Below the pieces are notes generated by a model that saw only the letters and a program-made list of their open reading frames with translations, was not told the DNA's origin and ran no database searches. Positions 52,216-63,345 of a stretch of DNA of 64,000 nt are shown one piece after another. Both the position numbers and the translations under genes were made by a program. Source of the DNA: Rhizophagus irregularis (lineage: Eukaryota > Glomeromycota > Glomeromycetes > Glomerales > Glomeraceae); assembly GCF_026210795.1 (NCBI RefSeq), contig NC_089434.1, positions 868,001 to 932,000 on the forward strand, in the 5' to 3' direction. Each line of letters opens with the position of its first letter. Position 1 is the first letter of the stretch.

Positions 52216-52718
52216 CGTAATAAAGAACATTTATTTTTGAATTAATATCATTTAATTAAAATTATGTCATACGGGGATACGGGGTTGGGAATTGTTTTTT
52301 AAAGTGCGTATTTAAAGTTTCACTAAACTATATTAAGGTTGTTTTCATAATATTTATGGATCGAAATTTAACCAGGACCGATAAGTCAAGACGTCTATGA
52401 GCATTGAGGGCCGGAATTACATAATGCCAGCTGGAATTAACCGAAAAGGAAATATCGGCATTATTTCATAAAATTCCGAGTCCTTTCCTTTTATGTATAT
52501 TTTGGGTCTTCATTATCCCGGATTTTAATAATTAAATCATGCAACAAAAAAACATTATACAACATCACATTCTTTGTGAACCCTGGCTAAGGTGAATTCA
52601 TTTTAATAATGACAAATTTAAAATTTTATAGCAAAGCAGCAAAGGGTAGACACATATAAATAAGCACCAAGTGTCAAAGTAAAATGAAATTCATCAAAAT
52701 ATTCGTTTGTTTGATAAA
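52216..52718. other. Upstream region of the aldo-keto reductase gene
   Basis: No gene. About 52405-52470 has GGGCCGGAATTACATAATGC, GCCAGCTGGAATTAACC and ATATCGGCATTATT words of a degraded small inverted-repeat element. The A-rich stretch before ATG 52719 probably holds the 5'UTR. Confidence 0.5.
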
Positions 52719-54903
52719 ATGTCTAAAGACGCTTCATCTCCCACCAAACCCATCAGTGCTCTTGATGATTATGTTTTATTGGGCCCTAGTGGATTAAGAG
52801 TTTCTCCATTATGTCTTGGCGCTTTGGTAATATAAATATTATAAATTTGGCCAAAATTATGACGTTAATTATAGGAAATTCCTTAATTTTTAATTTAATT
52901 TCTTATATTTCTTATGATGATCTGTTTTGATTTAATATATGAAAAGACTTTCGGAGAAACATGGGTAAGTTCATTTGTTAGAAAAAAAAACCGGTTTCGA
53001 TTAACAAAATAATATATAACATAAAAATATAAATAGGGATTAGGTTCTAACTATGAAGAATCGAAAAAAGTTTTTGACCTTTATTATGAAAAAGGTGGAA
53101 ACTTCTTTGGTAAGTAATTTATTTATGTTCGCACGGTCACGATACGTTACAGTTATTCTACGTTTAGAAGATACTTTAATATCATAATGTATATTACTTT
53201 TAGACACCGCTTGCAATTATAACATGGGTGAAGTAAGTATGATCATCTGCGCAATATTAATTTTGAAATTTTTTTTTTTTTTTAGCTGATAAATATTTAA
53301 ATAATAATTAAAAAATCAATTTAGAGTGAACGTTTCCTTGGGGATTATGTTTCCGATAAACGATCCGATGTCGTAATTGCAACAAAATTTTCAGGTGTTG
53401 AACTTTTTCTATTATGTAACATCGTTTAAATTTTTGATTTTAAATAATTTTCTAATTTTTTTTTATTTTATTTTATTTTATAGCTAATGTAACTAATATG
53501 CAAAAGGATAAGAGGTACAATCCGAATTCTGGTAAGTTGGTACTAAACTAATCATTGTTATATTAGTTGATGATCACGATCGAAAATACTTATAAATATA
53601 TATATTAATATCAATATATTTAGGAGGAAATCATCGAAAAAGTCTTGTGGAAAATTTGGATGCAAGTTTAAAAAGATTGAATATGAGTTATGTTGATATC
53701 TTATACGTTCATTTCTATGAATATCGAACTCCAATTGAAGAATTTATGAGATCATTAGATGATGTCATTCGAAGTGGAAAAGTAAGTCTAATTAAAATTT
53801 ACTCAAATTTGATATATATATTTCTAAAATATTATTAAAATAAAACAAATAGGTTTTGTATGCCGCTGTAAGCGATATGCCGGCTTGGGCACTCTCTCGT
53901 TCTAACACTATTGCTGAATTACGTGGATGGAGGTACAAGATTATGCGTGATAATAATAATTTATAAATAAATAAGCTTTTAGGTTAACAAATATCTATTA
54001 ACTGTATTTAGCCCTTTCATTGGACTTCAAACGCGTTATAATTTGTTGGAGCGAACGATGGAAACCGACCTACAACTTGCCTGTGCTGAACATGGTGTAT
54101 GTATTATAAGCGTTTGCCTATACTGATAAAAAGAAACAAATTAAATATTTTTTTTCAAAAAAAAAATAAAATAAAATAACATTTTAGGTTGGAATCATTC
54201 CATGGGGTGTTGTCGCAGAAGGGTAATTAACCATTGATACTCTTTTTTTTCATTTTTTCTTATACATTAAAATATATATTTACAACTTTTTTTTGTTTGT
54301 AACCAGGTTTCTTACCGGAAAATATTCAAAAGAAAATTCAGAAGCAACATCGGAATTTCGTAATAGATTTATCGCAGAACATTCGAAATCTGAAAAAAAT
54401 TGGAAAATCTTGGATGAAGTTAAAGCTATTTCAGAAGAGATCGGAAGAACACCAGTTCAAGTAATAAATTATATATAATATTACAAAATTTACTTTCTTT
54501 ATAAACTGATAATGTTATATATATATTATAATACGTAGGTTACTTTGAATTGGACCATGCAAAAACCTGGTATTACTTCTCCTTTAATTGGTGCTAAAAC
54601 AGTTAATCAGCTCGAAGAAAATCTTAAAGCACTTGAATTTAAGTAAGTGCATACTATTTAAATAAAAAAGAATTTTTTTTTTTGTTTCTTAAAAAAAATT
54701 AATTTATTAAAAATAAATATTTTTTTTTTAGATTGACACCTGAACAAATGAAAAGACTTGATGATGTTTCTGAAGTTGAACATCCATTTCCTTATAAATT
54801 AATTGATTTAATGGATTTAAATCTTGGAAAGAACATTAATATACCAACTAGATTTGAACCTTTTGCGGCTAAATTTGATTACGGAACTCGGCGTAATTTA
54901 TAA
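52719..54903 (+). CDS. Aldo-keto reductase (voltage-gated potassium channel beta / aryl-alcohol dehydrogenase-like), 377 aa, 13 exons
   Basis: NADPH-dependent oxidoreductase of the TIM-barrel aldo-keto reductase superfamily, cytosolic by lack of a signal. Exons: 52719-52826, 52947-52964 (18 nt), 53037-53109, 53204-53232, 53325-53394, 53484-53531, 53624-53781, 53853-53932, 54012-54096, 54188-54222, 54307-54460, 54539-54642 and 54732-54903. They total 1134 nt in frame with GT-AG borders throughout. Family marks are LGPSGLRVSPLCLGALTFG, FFDTACNYNMGESE (catalytic D67, Y72), VVIATKF (K97), DILYVHFYE (H145), VSDMPAW, QTRYNLLER, GIIPWGVVAEGFLTGKY, and the coenzyme-binding end SPLIGAKTVNQLEENL. The tetrad Asp-Tyr-Lys-His is complete and the length is normal, so the gene should be functional. 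Substrate unknown. Thirteen exons, several under 50 nt, is very high for a gene of this size. Confidence 0.93.
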
Positions 54904-56979
54904 TTTTTATTAACAAAAAGATATTTAAAGCTTTAAGGATAATAGTAATAAATTATAGTTAATTTAGTTTAATTATTGTATTGTGATCTCTAATGCATAG
55001 TTATTTATAATAAAATGCATGAATAAAGTTGGTAAAAGGCCAATAAGAATTTATTAGGATTATTATTGTATATTATTTTGTTTGTTAACATGACGAAAAA
55101 CCTGTGAAAAGTGAAATGTTGCCTAACTTTATTTGATATTTGATATATGATCGTACTAACCAATGAACTCGGTTAAAAAATTAGTATACGTAATAAAAAT
55201 TCATTTTATTAAATGTCCATTGCCAAATATAGCCTTTTTAAAGTAAAGATAATACTTTTTTGGTAAGAATATTCATTGTCATTCTTTTTTTAAAAAAAAA
55301 TCTTAGCCATTTAAGAAAAACTAAATTAATTGATATCACTTGTCAAATTATTATACGTTAATAATATTGTTTGTATATTTTTAATTAAATAAATAATTTG
55401 AATACAAAAATATATATAAATTTTTTAAATAATACTTTAAAATCTTTTGATGAAATATGTTTAAAAAAACTATACAATATGTAATAGTTATTTCACGGGG
55501 AGTCATGAAAATTATGATATTTATGCGACACGTGAAATAACTCTTTTATCTCATGGAGACTAACGTCCAGTGATGGGAAAAAGTGGGGAAGGTATAAATA
55601 AACTATAAAAACACGTGAGCATGAAAATATAATCAGAAAACTTACAGGCATGAATATTTACGTCATGAAAAAATTTATAATTTATGTAAATTTTCTATCA
55701 TTAAAATTCATTTTCATAGTATTTATAAATTGTAAAATCATTTTATAGATATCAACGAAAAAAATTGTTTTGGGCTATTTTTTTTCTCAATAAATTATAT
55801 ATTCATATAAAAATTAAAAATATTATTAAAAAAAAAAATTTAACGAACAATTAAAGTTTTTAGACTTTTATACTGACAGATTAAATCAGATTAAATAAAA
55901 TTTGATCCAATTTGTATAAAAAACCAAACCCAACAATAATTTATATAATAAAAATCATTTCTATATTTTAGCTGACATTATATCAAATTCCGATCACGTT
56001 TTTCCTGATTTCCTAATTAGATCTGACCTACGAATCAGAAAATTCTTCTTTTTAAAAAATTAGCGTTAATGGCAATAACATAATAAATTTTATATGATAC
56101 TTTTTTTAAATGATAATTTTTTTTAAAAATAATGGATTTATTTATTTACAGATTCACACGTGACTTCGGATAATGTTACATTCATTGTGTACATCAATCA
56201 TTCAATAATGCTTTCCAAAGATGAAACTTTGTATTGAACTTTCATCTTTTCTTAGAAAAAAGATCGTCAAAATTGAAGTGGCTTATCACAATTACAATCT
56301 ATCTCAGAGGGTGATGGATATTACTTTTATACTACAGGTTTATCCATTAATTTCAGTTGGAGAATTCTCAAATCGCAAAATTAGCAATCCACTAATAACT
56401 TAATATTCAGTTGTTGAGCATGAAAAATGTTTATGTTATTGAAAGACAGTTAATTATAATTTTATATATAATGAGAGTTTTGTGTATAATTCTGATTGTA
56501 TTTTAATCTTTATTGATTTCTAATTGCATTTAAGGCCAAAGGGCTGTTAAAACTTAGTAGAATCATTTAATAAAATCTAAAAACCATTTATGGTTAAAAA
56601 ATGTTTGCTCAGAATTTCAAATCACTGATTATATGGCATTAGAAAATAGAAGAATGATGGCAAAAACATGACAAGATTTAATAATAATATAATGTATTGG
56701 GAATGATAATTAAACTTTATAATTGGAAAAAAAAAAAAATTTTGAATTTTATTGTAATCACCATTTTTTCCGGGAGACGCTAAATTGCAACAGTATCACC
56801 ACAAAAAAATTCCATCCACACGTGATTTTGTGGCGTCTGAATTTTAATTGGCGCAATGTTATTTCACACGTTTATCTTAGGAAAAAAATCAAAAAAATCA
56901 AAAAAAAGTAAACTGATATTACTGATATTTTCCCTTTAACATGCTAATCATTTTATTACTTTTACAATAAATACACTTG
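54904..56979. other. AT-rich spacer downstream of the aldo-keto reductase
   Basis: No convincing gene. At about 55485-55540 GTTATTTCACG and CGTGAAATAAC form a stem-loop (11-bp arms, loop of about 35). The ORFs at 56221-56403 and 56723-56911 show no family features. Confidence 0.5.
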
Positions 56980-58528
56980 CCCTATAAGAAATATGTATAC
57001 GGAAAGGATACGTTTTGTATACATTTTATGTACGTTTCTATAGATTCCGTATACAAATTCCGTATATTTAATAAGCAATTCATTTTTGAACATTTTTTAA
57101 AAAAACTAATGTATACGGAAAAAATTAATCATGCGGAATGTATACGGAATTTTTAAACTTAATATTTTTAGAAAATTTTACAAAAATCCCGTATCATTAC
57201 ACGAGATCACGTGATTGTTTATTGATTTGTTATGATACGTTTTTTGTTTTTTTATATAAACCCTTACTTTGATGAGTTAGATCTTCCGATCTTCCTTTCT
57301 GTCTTTCCTTTCCTTTCTCTTATCTCTTGTCTTATTTTTGTTATTTTTTCTAAAATTTTCTTCTTTCTTTATCATCCCCCTTTTAAAAAAAAAATTTTTT
57401 TTCGTACCTCACTTTAAAAAAGTTTTTTTTTCGTCACTCTCCCTTAAAAAAAAAATTTTTGATTTTATTCTTTTATTCCCACTCTTCTTTTTTTAAAAAA
57501 AATTTTCTTATTTCTATTTCTATTTCCTCTTTATAAAAAATTTTTTATTATTCTAACTTTGACGTCCTCCCTTTAAAAAAAAATTTTTTTTAACTTTCCT
57601 AACTTCGTTACCCCTCTTTTTAAAAAAATATTTTTTTGATTTATTCTTTATTCCCTTTTCTTTTTTTATTTATATTTATCCCTTTTTTTATTTCATAGGC
57701 CAGCAGATTTTTTTTTGTGAGAAGATTCAGTTTTCTTTCTTCTTTTTTGTAGATCAGTTTGGGAGTCTTTTCCTTTTTGTAGGATGGTTCAGGATTTTTT
57801 CTTTTTTTAGGTCAGTTCAAATTTTCTTTTTTTTTTTTGTAAGTTGGGTTCAGATTCTTTTCTTTTATAGGTTATTACAGTTTTGTTGCTTCGGAGTCTT
57901 CTTTTTTTATAGGTCAGTTTTGGATTTATTTTGTTGTTTTGGTTTCTTTTCATCAGACACTTCATAATTCTTTTCTTTTATGTAGGTCAGACATTCTGGA
58001 GTTCTCTTTCTTTTTTTGTAGGAATGCTAACCTTTGGTGACTTGGATGATTGCAGATACTATATGAGGGGGGGGTTTTGTTTCCAATTTAGTTAGACGTT
58101 CTTATTGTTTCTTTTTTTTTTTTTTGTTTTTTTAGGTTATTTGATTCCAAATGAACCTGAACTTATAGATAATTTTGGTTGCAATAGGTGGTTTTAATAG
58201 GGAGGGAATTTTCATAATATATTTGTATTTTGTTTATTTTTTATTTTTTATTTAATTTAATAAAGTAAAATTAGATTTATGAAAATACAATTATAGTAAA
58301 CTGTAATACAAATAGTAAATTCAGTGACCAAATCGTATAAATTTCGTGATAAAAACAGTGATCAAATCATGTAAATTCCATATGAATCCCGTGCAAATTC
58401 CATATCCAAACCATATTTTTAGTGATACGGAATTGTGCATTTTTCCGTATCCTATTATGATACGTTATTTCTAAGGAAAAAAATCGTATGAAAACTTTAT
58501 AAAAAACGTATCCAATTTTTTTATAGGG
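56980..58528. mobile_element. Probable large non-autonomous DNA element, about 1.55 kb
   Basis: The tips CCCTATAA (56980) and TTATAGGG (ending 58528) are flanked by TTG on each side. Both subterminal regions are rich in GTATACGGA / GATACGTTTT / TCCGTAT words in opposite orientation. The interior has two parts. About 57240-57650 consists of T-tract/A-tract units (CTTTAAAAAAAAATTTTTTT). About 57690-58020 has roughly eight units of TTTTTTGTAGGTCAGTTCAG type, 30-50 bp each. No coding capacity. The inverted tips are short, so the boundaries are tentative. Confidence 0.45.
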
Positions 58529-58589
58529 TTGAAATAACCCTTTTCACTTTATTAAATTTAATTTTAATAAATAAATAAATATTATTGAT

Positions 58590-59110
58590 ATTTAGAGTTA
58601 AGTACACTATTGTAAAAAATGCTAATTACTCCATAAAAATTTAATAAAAATTTATATCTAAGTAATCCCACACCTGCTAACAACTTTACTTAATCTCCAA
58701 TGGCTTGTTTTATTTAACAAAAGTACCAAAATTACGCTGTAAAGTGAAAAAATCAACCGCACACGGTACAGTAATTTCCATACAAAATATTCATACTATT
58801 GCAAATATTCAAGATATTTTGATAAAAATCAATATTTGGGTGGTTCCATACCTGCTAAACAACTTTGTCTAAGCTACCTAAACCCATTACATTTAGCTAA
58901 AGTCCTTACATTACACTACAAAAATAAAAAAAAACAAATGCAACTCAATTTCTTTTTAAAAACGGCAATATTTTCACGAAAATAATGTACATACTTGTTA
59001 AATAACTTTCTTCAATGCTCAAACCTTGTTTCATTTAGCTAAAATATTCAAATTAATATTACAAAATCTATAAAAAAGCGCGTTTGTTGTAAATAAAAAA
59101 TTAACTATAG
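58590..59110. repeat. Three diverged tandem copies of a unit of about 190 bp
   Basis: Each copy carries a word like CA(C/T)ACCTGCTAA(A)CAACTTT, then a CTTGTTTCATTTAGCTAAA-like word, then ATTACACTACAAAA. Copies lie at about 58668, 58847 and 58990. Divergence is high, so the array is old. Confidence 0.6.
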
Positions 59111-59462
59111 CTTTATAACAATACTCTACACTCAAGCTTTTTCTAAATACTTAATTTATTTTATTGTTTAAAGGATTTTTAAAAAATGTTTTAACGTGAA
59201 AAAAAGTGGAGAGAAAAAAGGGAGAGAAATAGGTAATGAATAAACAACTGAATACTGATTACGCCATCGCGTCACAAAAGTCACGTGGGGTGGAAAATTT
59301 TGGTCGAGTCACGTGATTTTTAATGCCGGCCAGCTCTACCGATGTTCCGCCAACACTATGATTAACTTCGGATATCCGGACATCCGTAATCGGATATATG
59401 GATAAAATTGTATGTTTTTCAATCTGTGATGGATTGATTATCTACGGTTATCTGGGCCATAT

Positions 59463-61085
59463 AAGTTAAATGTGATTTAGCCTTCAAAAAAATAAAACTA
59501 TTTTAAAACCTCACTGTTTAAACCACTTCAATCCAACTTATATTTGCATTTTCAACATTTCTAGTTTTTAAGTATCACATTTTAGCTTCCCATCCTTTTT
59601 ATTTTCTGTTTTTAGAATCATGCTCATAAATCAAATTGCTATATAGTTTACTTTCACATTTTGATTATATGGAATCCATTAAACTATTTTGTATTTACAC
59701 TTTGTCACGGGATTTACTGACGATCAGAAACTTTACAACACCCTACGCTTACAATGCTGATCATTCATTATCCCAATCATTATCCAAAAATGAGCGTCGG
59801 GTTTGTATTGTCTGATCATCGAGATTTTAACGGCTCCCCGAGCTAAACTAAAATTATAGAAAAAGAAGGTTTGATAAAGCTGCCAGTTGTATTTATTTTA
59901 AAATTTGTGCAATGTTAGCATACTTGTATACAACGTTGTATTGGTAAATAAGTGGTAAATACAGTTGGCAAATTTATTAGTATAGTAAAGTTGTATTGAT
60001 GTATTGTAATAAATACAGCATTTGTTCACAACTTTGCGCCGCCATGACAGACCAATCACTAATTGAAAGTAAGCATATAAGCAATGAAACGTATGGTGAT
60101 TAATGCCACGAAAAATAAATTTATTCATCCCCAGTTTAAACAAATTATGATTTATGGATAACTAGATTTTAGATTTTTAATAGTTATAGTATTTATTTTA
60201 TTTCTTCCAAAAAGTAAATAAAATTTTATTTTATTTTCATGAACTTTATCAAATTATCTCTCTTGAATTGTGAATTTTATTCTTTAAACAATATAATACA
60301 TATACTTGCATATATATTATGATATTCATAAGCGAATTATTTTTAGGAATCATTAGAGTAATACAAAGTTGAAATCATACAAATTTTTTTACGGGAGAGC
60401 ACCCTATCAGTAATATAATTTAGCAAATAAATTTTTATTTTTCTGCGTTTCAAATTATTCGCACTTTAATCTCACTTTTAGAAGCAATTTTGTCACAATC
60501 ATCGATATTATTTTCGTTAAAATAGTTGGTTAATTTATATAGGACATATTAGCATCACGTATAGCATTTGAAAATATATTTAAATATCTTATATATAATA
60601 TCTTCACATGTATACTAATTATAGTTTGCAGTCAGTTCCAGGTTTTGTTTTATCTTTCATATATTGTTAATTAACAGTACCACTTGAGTTTAATTTTTTT
60701 TTCTCGTTCGTAAGTTTCACTTATTATTTTTTTTATCGCTTTAATTTTTTCATCTTTTGTAATAGTGAATCCGTCTATCAGCTACCCGCGGAATATCTTA
60801 ATCCATCGGATATCCTCAGATATTTTCGGATATACGGAACGGATACTAGTAATACGGATAAATGGATTAAACGAATACGGATAGGCGGATGACGGATACC
60901 CGCGGATTGGAACACTATTCCGTAAGAGATTTATCACAAAGATATGTTTGTTTTTGATATTCAAATTGCTTATGTACTGTACAGTCAAAACTCAAAACTC
61001 GATATGATGACTAGTATTGACTGTATTATCTAATAACTATTAAGTGCTGTGAAAACTGCATTTCAATAGCAGACATAATGTATTA
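59463..61085 (-). pseudogene. Decayed copy of the protein kinase gene, interrupted by insertions
   Basis: Minus-strand fragments match the kinase gene at 40541-42639 in order. 59463-59740 matches the first intron border and the end of exon 1 (AATGTGATTTAGCCTTCA, CACTTCAATCCAACTTATAT and TTGCATTTTCAACATTTCTA against 41960-42290). 60690-60770 matches about 42450-42510 (AAGTTTCACTTATTATTTTT, TTTTTTCATCTTTTGTAA). 60920-61085 matches about 42510-42640 (GTAAGAGATTTATC, TGTTTGTTTTTGATATTCAA, AGCAGACATAATG, i.e. the start codon). About 850 bp of foreign sequence separates the first two pieces. A CGGAT-rich block (about 60770-60920) separates the last two. No open frame remains. Confidence 0.75.
60778..60920. 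repeat. CGGAT/CCGCGG-rich block inserted in the kinase pseudogene
   Basis: GCTACCCGCGGAATATC at one end and GGATACCCGCGGATTGG at the other surround repeated CGGATA and ACGGAT words. A similar block lies at about 59367-59410 (TCGGATATCCGGACATCCGT), and shorter ones near 61167. It probably comes from a short hAT- or MITE-like element (inference). Confidence 0.5.
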
Positions 61086-61529
61086 ATTTTGAACTAAAAA
61101 GTAATGGCCATTTTAGTGTATATAAAGATGAGTGTTACACAACAATAGGTTTCTCTGGTGTATTCGGAAAATGTGCCGGATAACGGATAAATAGAATTTA
61201 TATAATTGCCCGAGATTTTCTGTTTTTTCCGCACACGTGTAAATAACAATTAAAATTTTGGATCTTTTGTAACTATTTTTTGTATTTTTGTTGTGATTTA
61301 ATTGTCCGAAGCTTCAAGTACACTCTCACGTCGCGTGTATGGCCAATGAAATTTTAGAATCAATAAATACTAAAGAAAATAAAGTTTAGGAGTTTATAAA
61401 ATTAATAATTATATTTATGATACAAAATTGTACAAAATATTAATATTTAGCACAAAAGTGATTATTTAGCAGGAGTTGTTTATATTAAATTCAATAGAAT
61501 GTCCATTTGGGATAACAGGATTCATAATA

Positions 61530-61735
61530 TTGGAATTCGAGATATGAGTATTTAGGATAAAATAATTCGGGAGAAAGAATTTGGGGAATTGGACGGTTCA
61601 TGTGATTCCCATAAATTAGGATTCGGGAAATAGGTGTTCGGGGAACTGGAGTTCGGGAAATTGGCATTCGGAAAATTGACTTCAGGAAAAGGTATATTCG
61701 AGAAAGAAGGATTTGGGAAATCGTACTGTAACACG
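61530..61735. repeat. Minisatellite of ATTCGGGAAATTGG type
   Basis: About twelve imperfect 13-16-bp units (TTCGGGAAATTGGCA, TTCGGGGAACTGGAG, TTTGGGGAATTGGAC). On the minus strand they stay open and read as FPN..F repeats (NFPNANFPNSSSPNTYFPNP). The ORF is short, has no conserved flank and is read as repeat translation rather than a gene. Confidence 0.7.
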
Positions 61736-63345
61736 CTGGAGGATTTATGTTATCTAATTATCAATATAAATAGTTTAAATTAATATTTAATTTACTCTCA
61801 TAAATTGTAAAACATTACTCAAATTTTTTTTAAAGTTTCATCCTTAATAGTTAATTATACCATAAAGCGCTTTGTGTTCTTGGATATAGGGAGTAAGAAA
61901 TATACATGCAGGAGTGTTCCAAAGAAGTTTTCTCCTTATTGTAACATTGAATATGAAATTTAAAACCATTGACCATTATATCATACAGATAGCCACGGCT
62001 ATTTATTACAATGAATTATTCGAAAATGGTTAAAAAAAATCCTAAATGATTCTAACAAGAATATTACCTTTATTACGTGCATTGCATATAATTATTTTCA
62101 CGTTCACAGAACGAATCGACAAGTAATATCATGAGCTTTCAACCCTTTTCACGTTTCAAAATAAATTAGAAATCGCTTGGCTTTCTTGATTTCTTTCTTG
62201 GTTTTTTTGATCGCGTTGTAAATCTTTCCAAAACAAGAATAATAAATCTTTATAGCCACACCTGCCACATCTTTATAAATTGTGCATATTACACAAACAA
62301 GATAATGATAGTCATTTCCCAAAAAAGAAAATTAACGCATAAATTTATTTTTAAAGAAAGTATTTTTATATAACTAATTAAGTATAGCCATATTCGGTTA
62401 AGTTAACCTTACACATACTTTTTTTTAAAGTACCCAATTCTTAACAATCACAGATTTAGCAACATTTTATTACCGTATGAAGAAAGTTATTATGGGGTAA
62501 AAACAATATTTTTTTAGTAATGACTAGAGGTCTGCATTTAGTCATATTTTTGAAACCCAGGATTTTATACTATTGTCTTTTTTACATTTTTACTGTTTAA
62601 AGTTATATTATTTTATTATTTTAGTGCTTTAAAGTTCAATTTTAATTTTCCTTTTTTTAATAAAAATGTTAAAAAAAAATTAGTGACATAGATCACATTA
62701 ATTTTGTGATTTTACATAACTTTACACTAAATTTATCATTCAGTATTTAAAATATCAACATTTAATAAGATAAAATTATTAAACATTTGAAAATATATAA
62801 CAACAATTTTAGGAAAAATGATGATGTTTGGATAATAATTTAAATTTCGGCCAGAATTAAATAAATAGTTTGGCCAGAATTAAAGAAAATCTTGGCTTAC
62901 ATTACCCGGCCCGAAAATAGTTTGCCTCGGCCCGAAAAATTTTTGAAAATAGATTGATCGGCCCGGGAATAGATTGATCGGGCCGGATCAAAATTTTGTG
63001 CCTGTACATCTATACCATAATTAGGATCTGTAAATCATACTACATTTGTGCAGTACGATTTTGCACGATGTAAACAATTGGTTTTTAGTAAAGATCTTTT
63101 TTTGACTTAACTTTATCGTTTCATCATTGAATTGTCTCATATTTAGATGTGTCAAATAAAAAAAAAAAATTCTATAAATATGTCATTTTTCTTCTCAAAA
63201 AAATAAAAAATAAAGTAATTTCGTTTTAAAAAATATTTTGTTATAATTACTTTCTACACTTTAAAAAAAATCTAAAAAAAAAAATAATTTTGTTATAATT
63301 ACTTTTCTACACTTTAAAAACTTTTTAAAGAAAAAACTTAAAAAA
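61736..63345. other. AT-rich spacer with a GGCC-word repeat
   Basis: No gene seen. About 62845-63000 contains TTTCGGCCAGAATTAAATAA, TTTGGCCAGAATTAA, CGGCCCGAAAATAGTTTG and two GATCGG(C)CCGG words. It looks like overlapping remnants of the GGCC-tipped small elements also seen at 33012 and 52400. The last 200 bp are A/T-tract-rich and lead to the start at 63346. Confidence 0.5.

Noticed and set aside
59280-59345. Two CACGTG words as a regulatory cluster
   Set aside because: There is no gene within reach that they clearly serve; the hexamer recurs by chance across the window.
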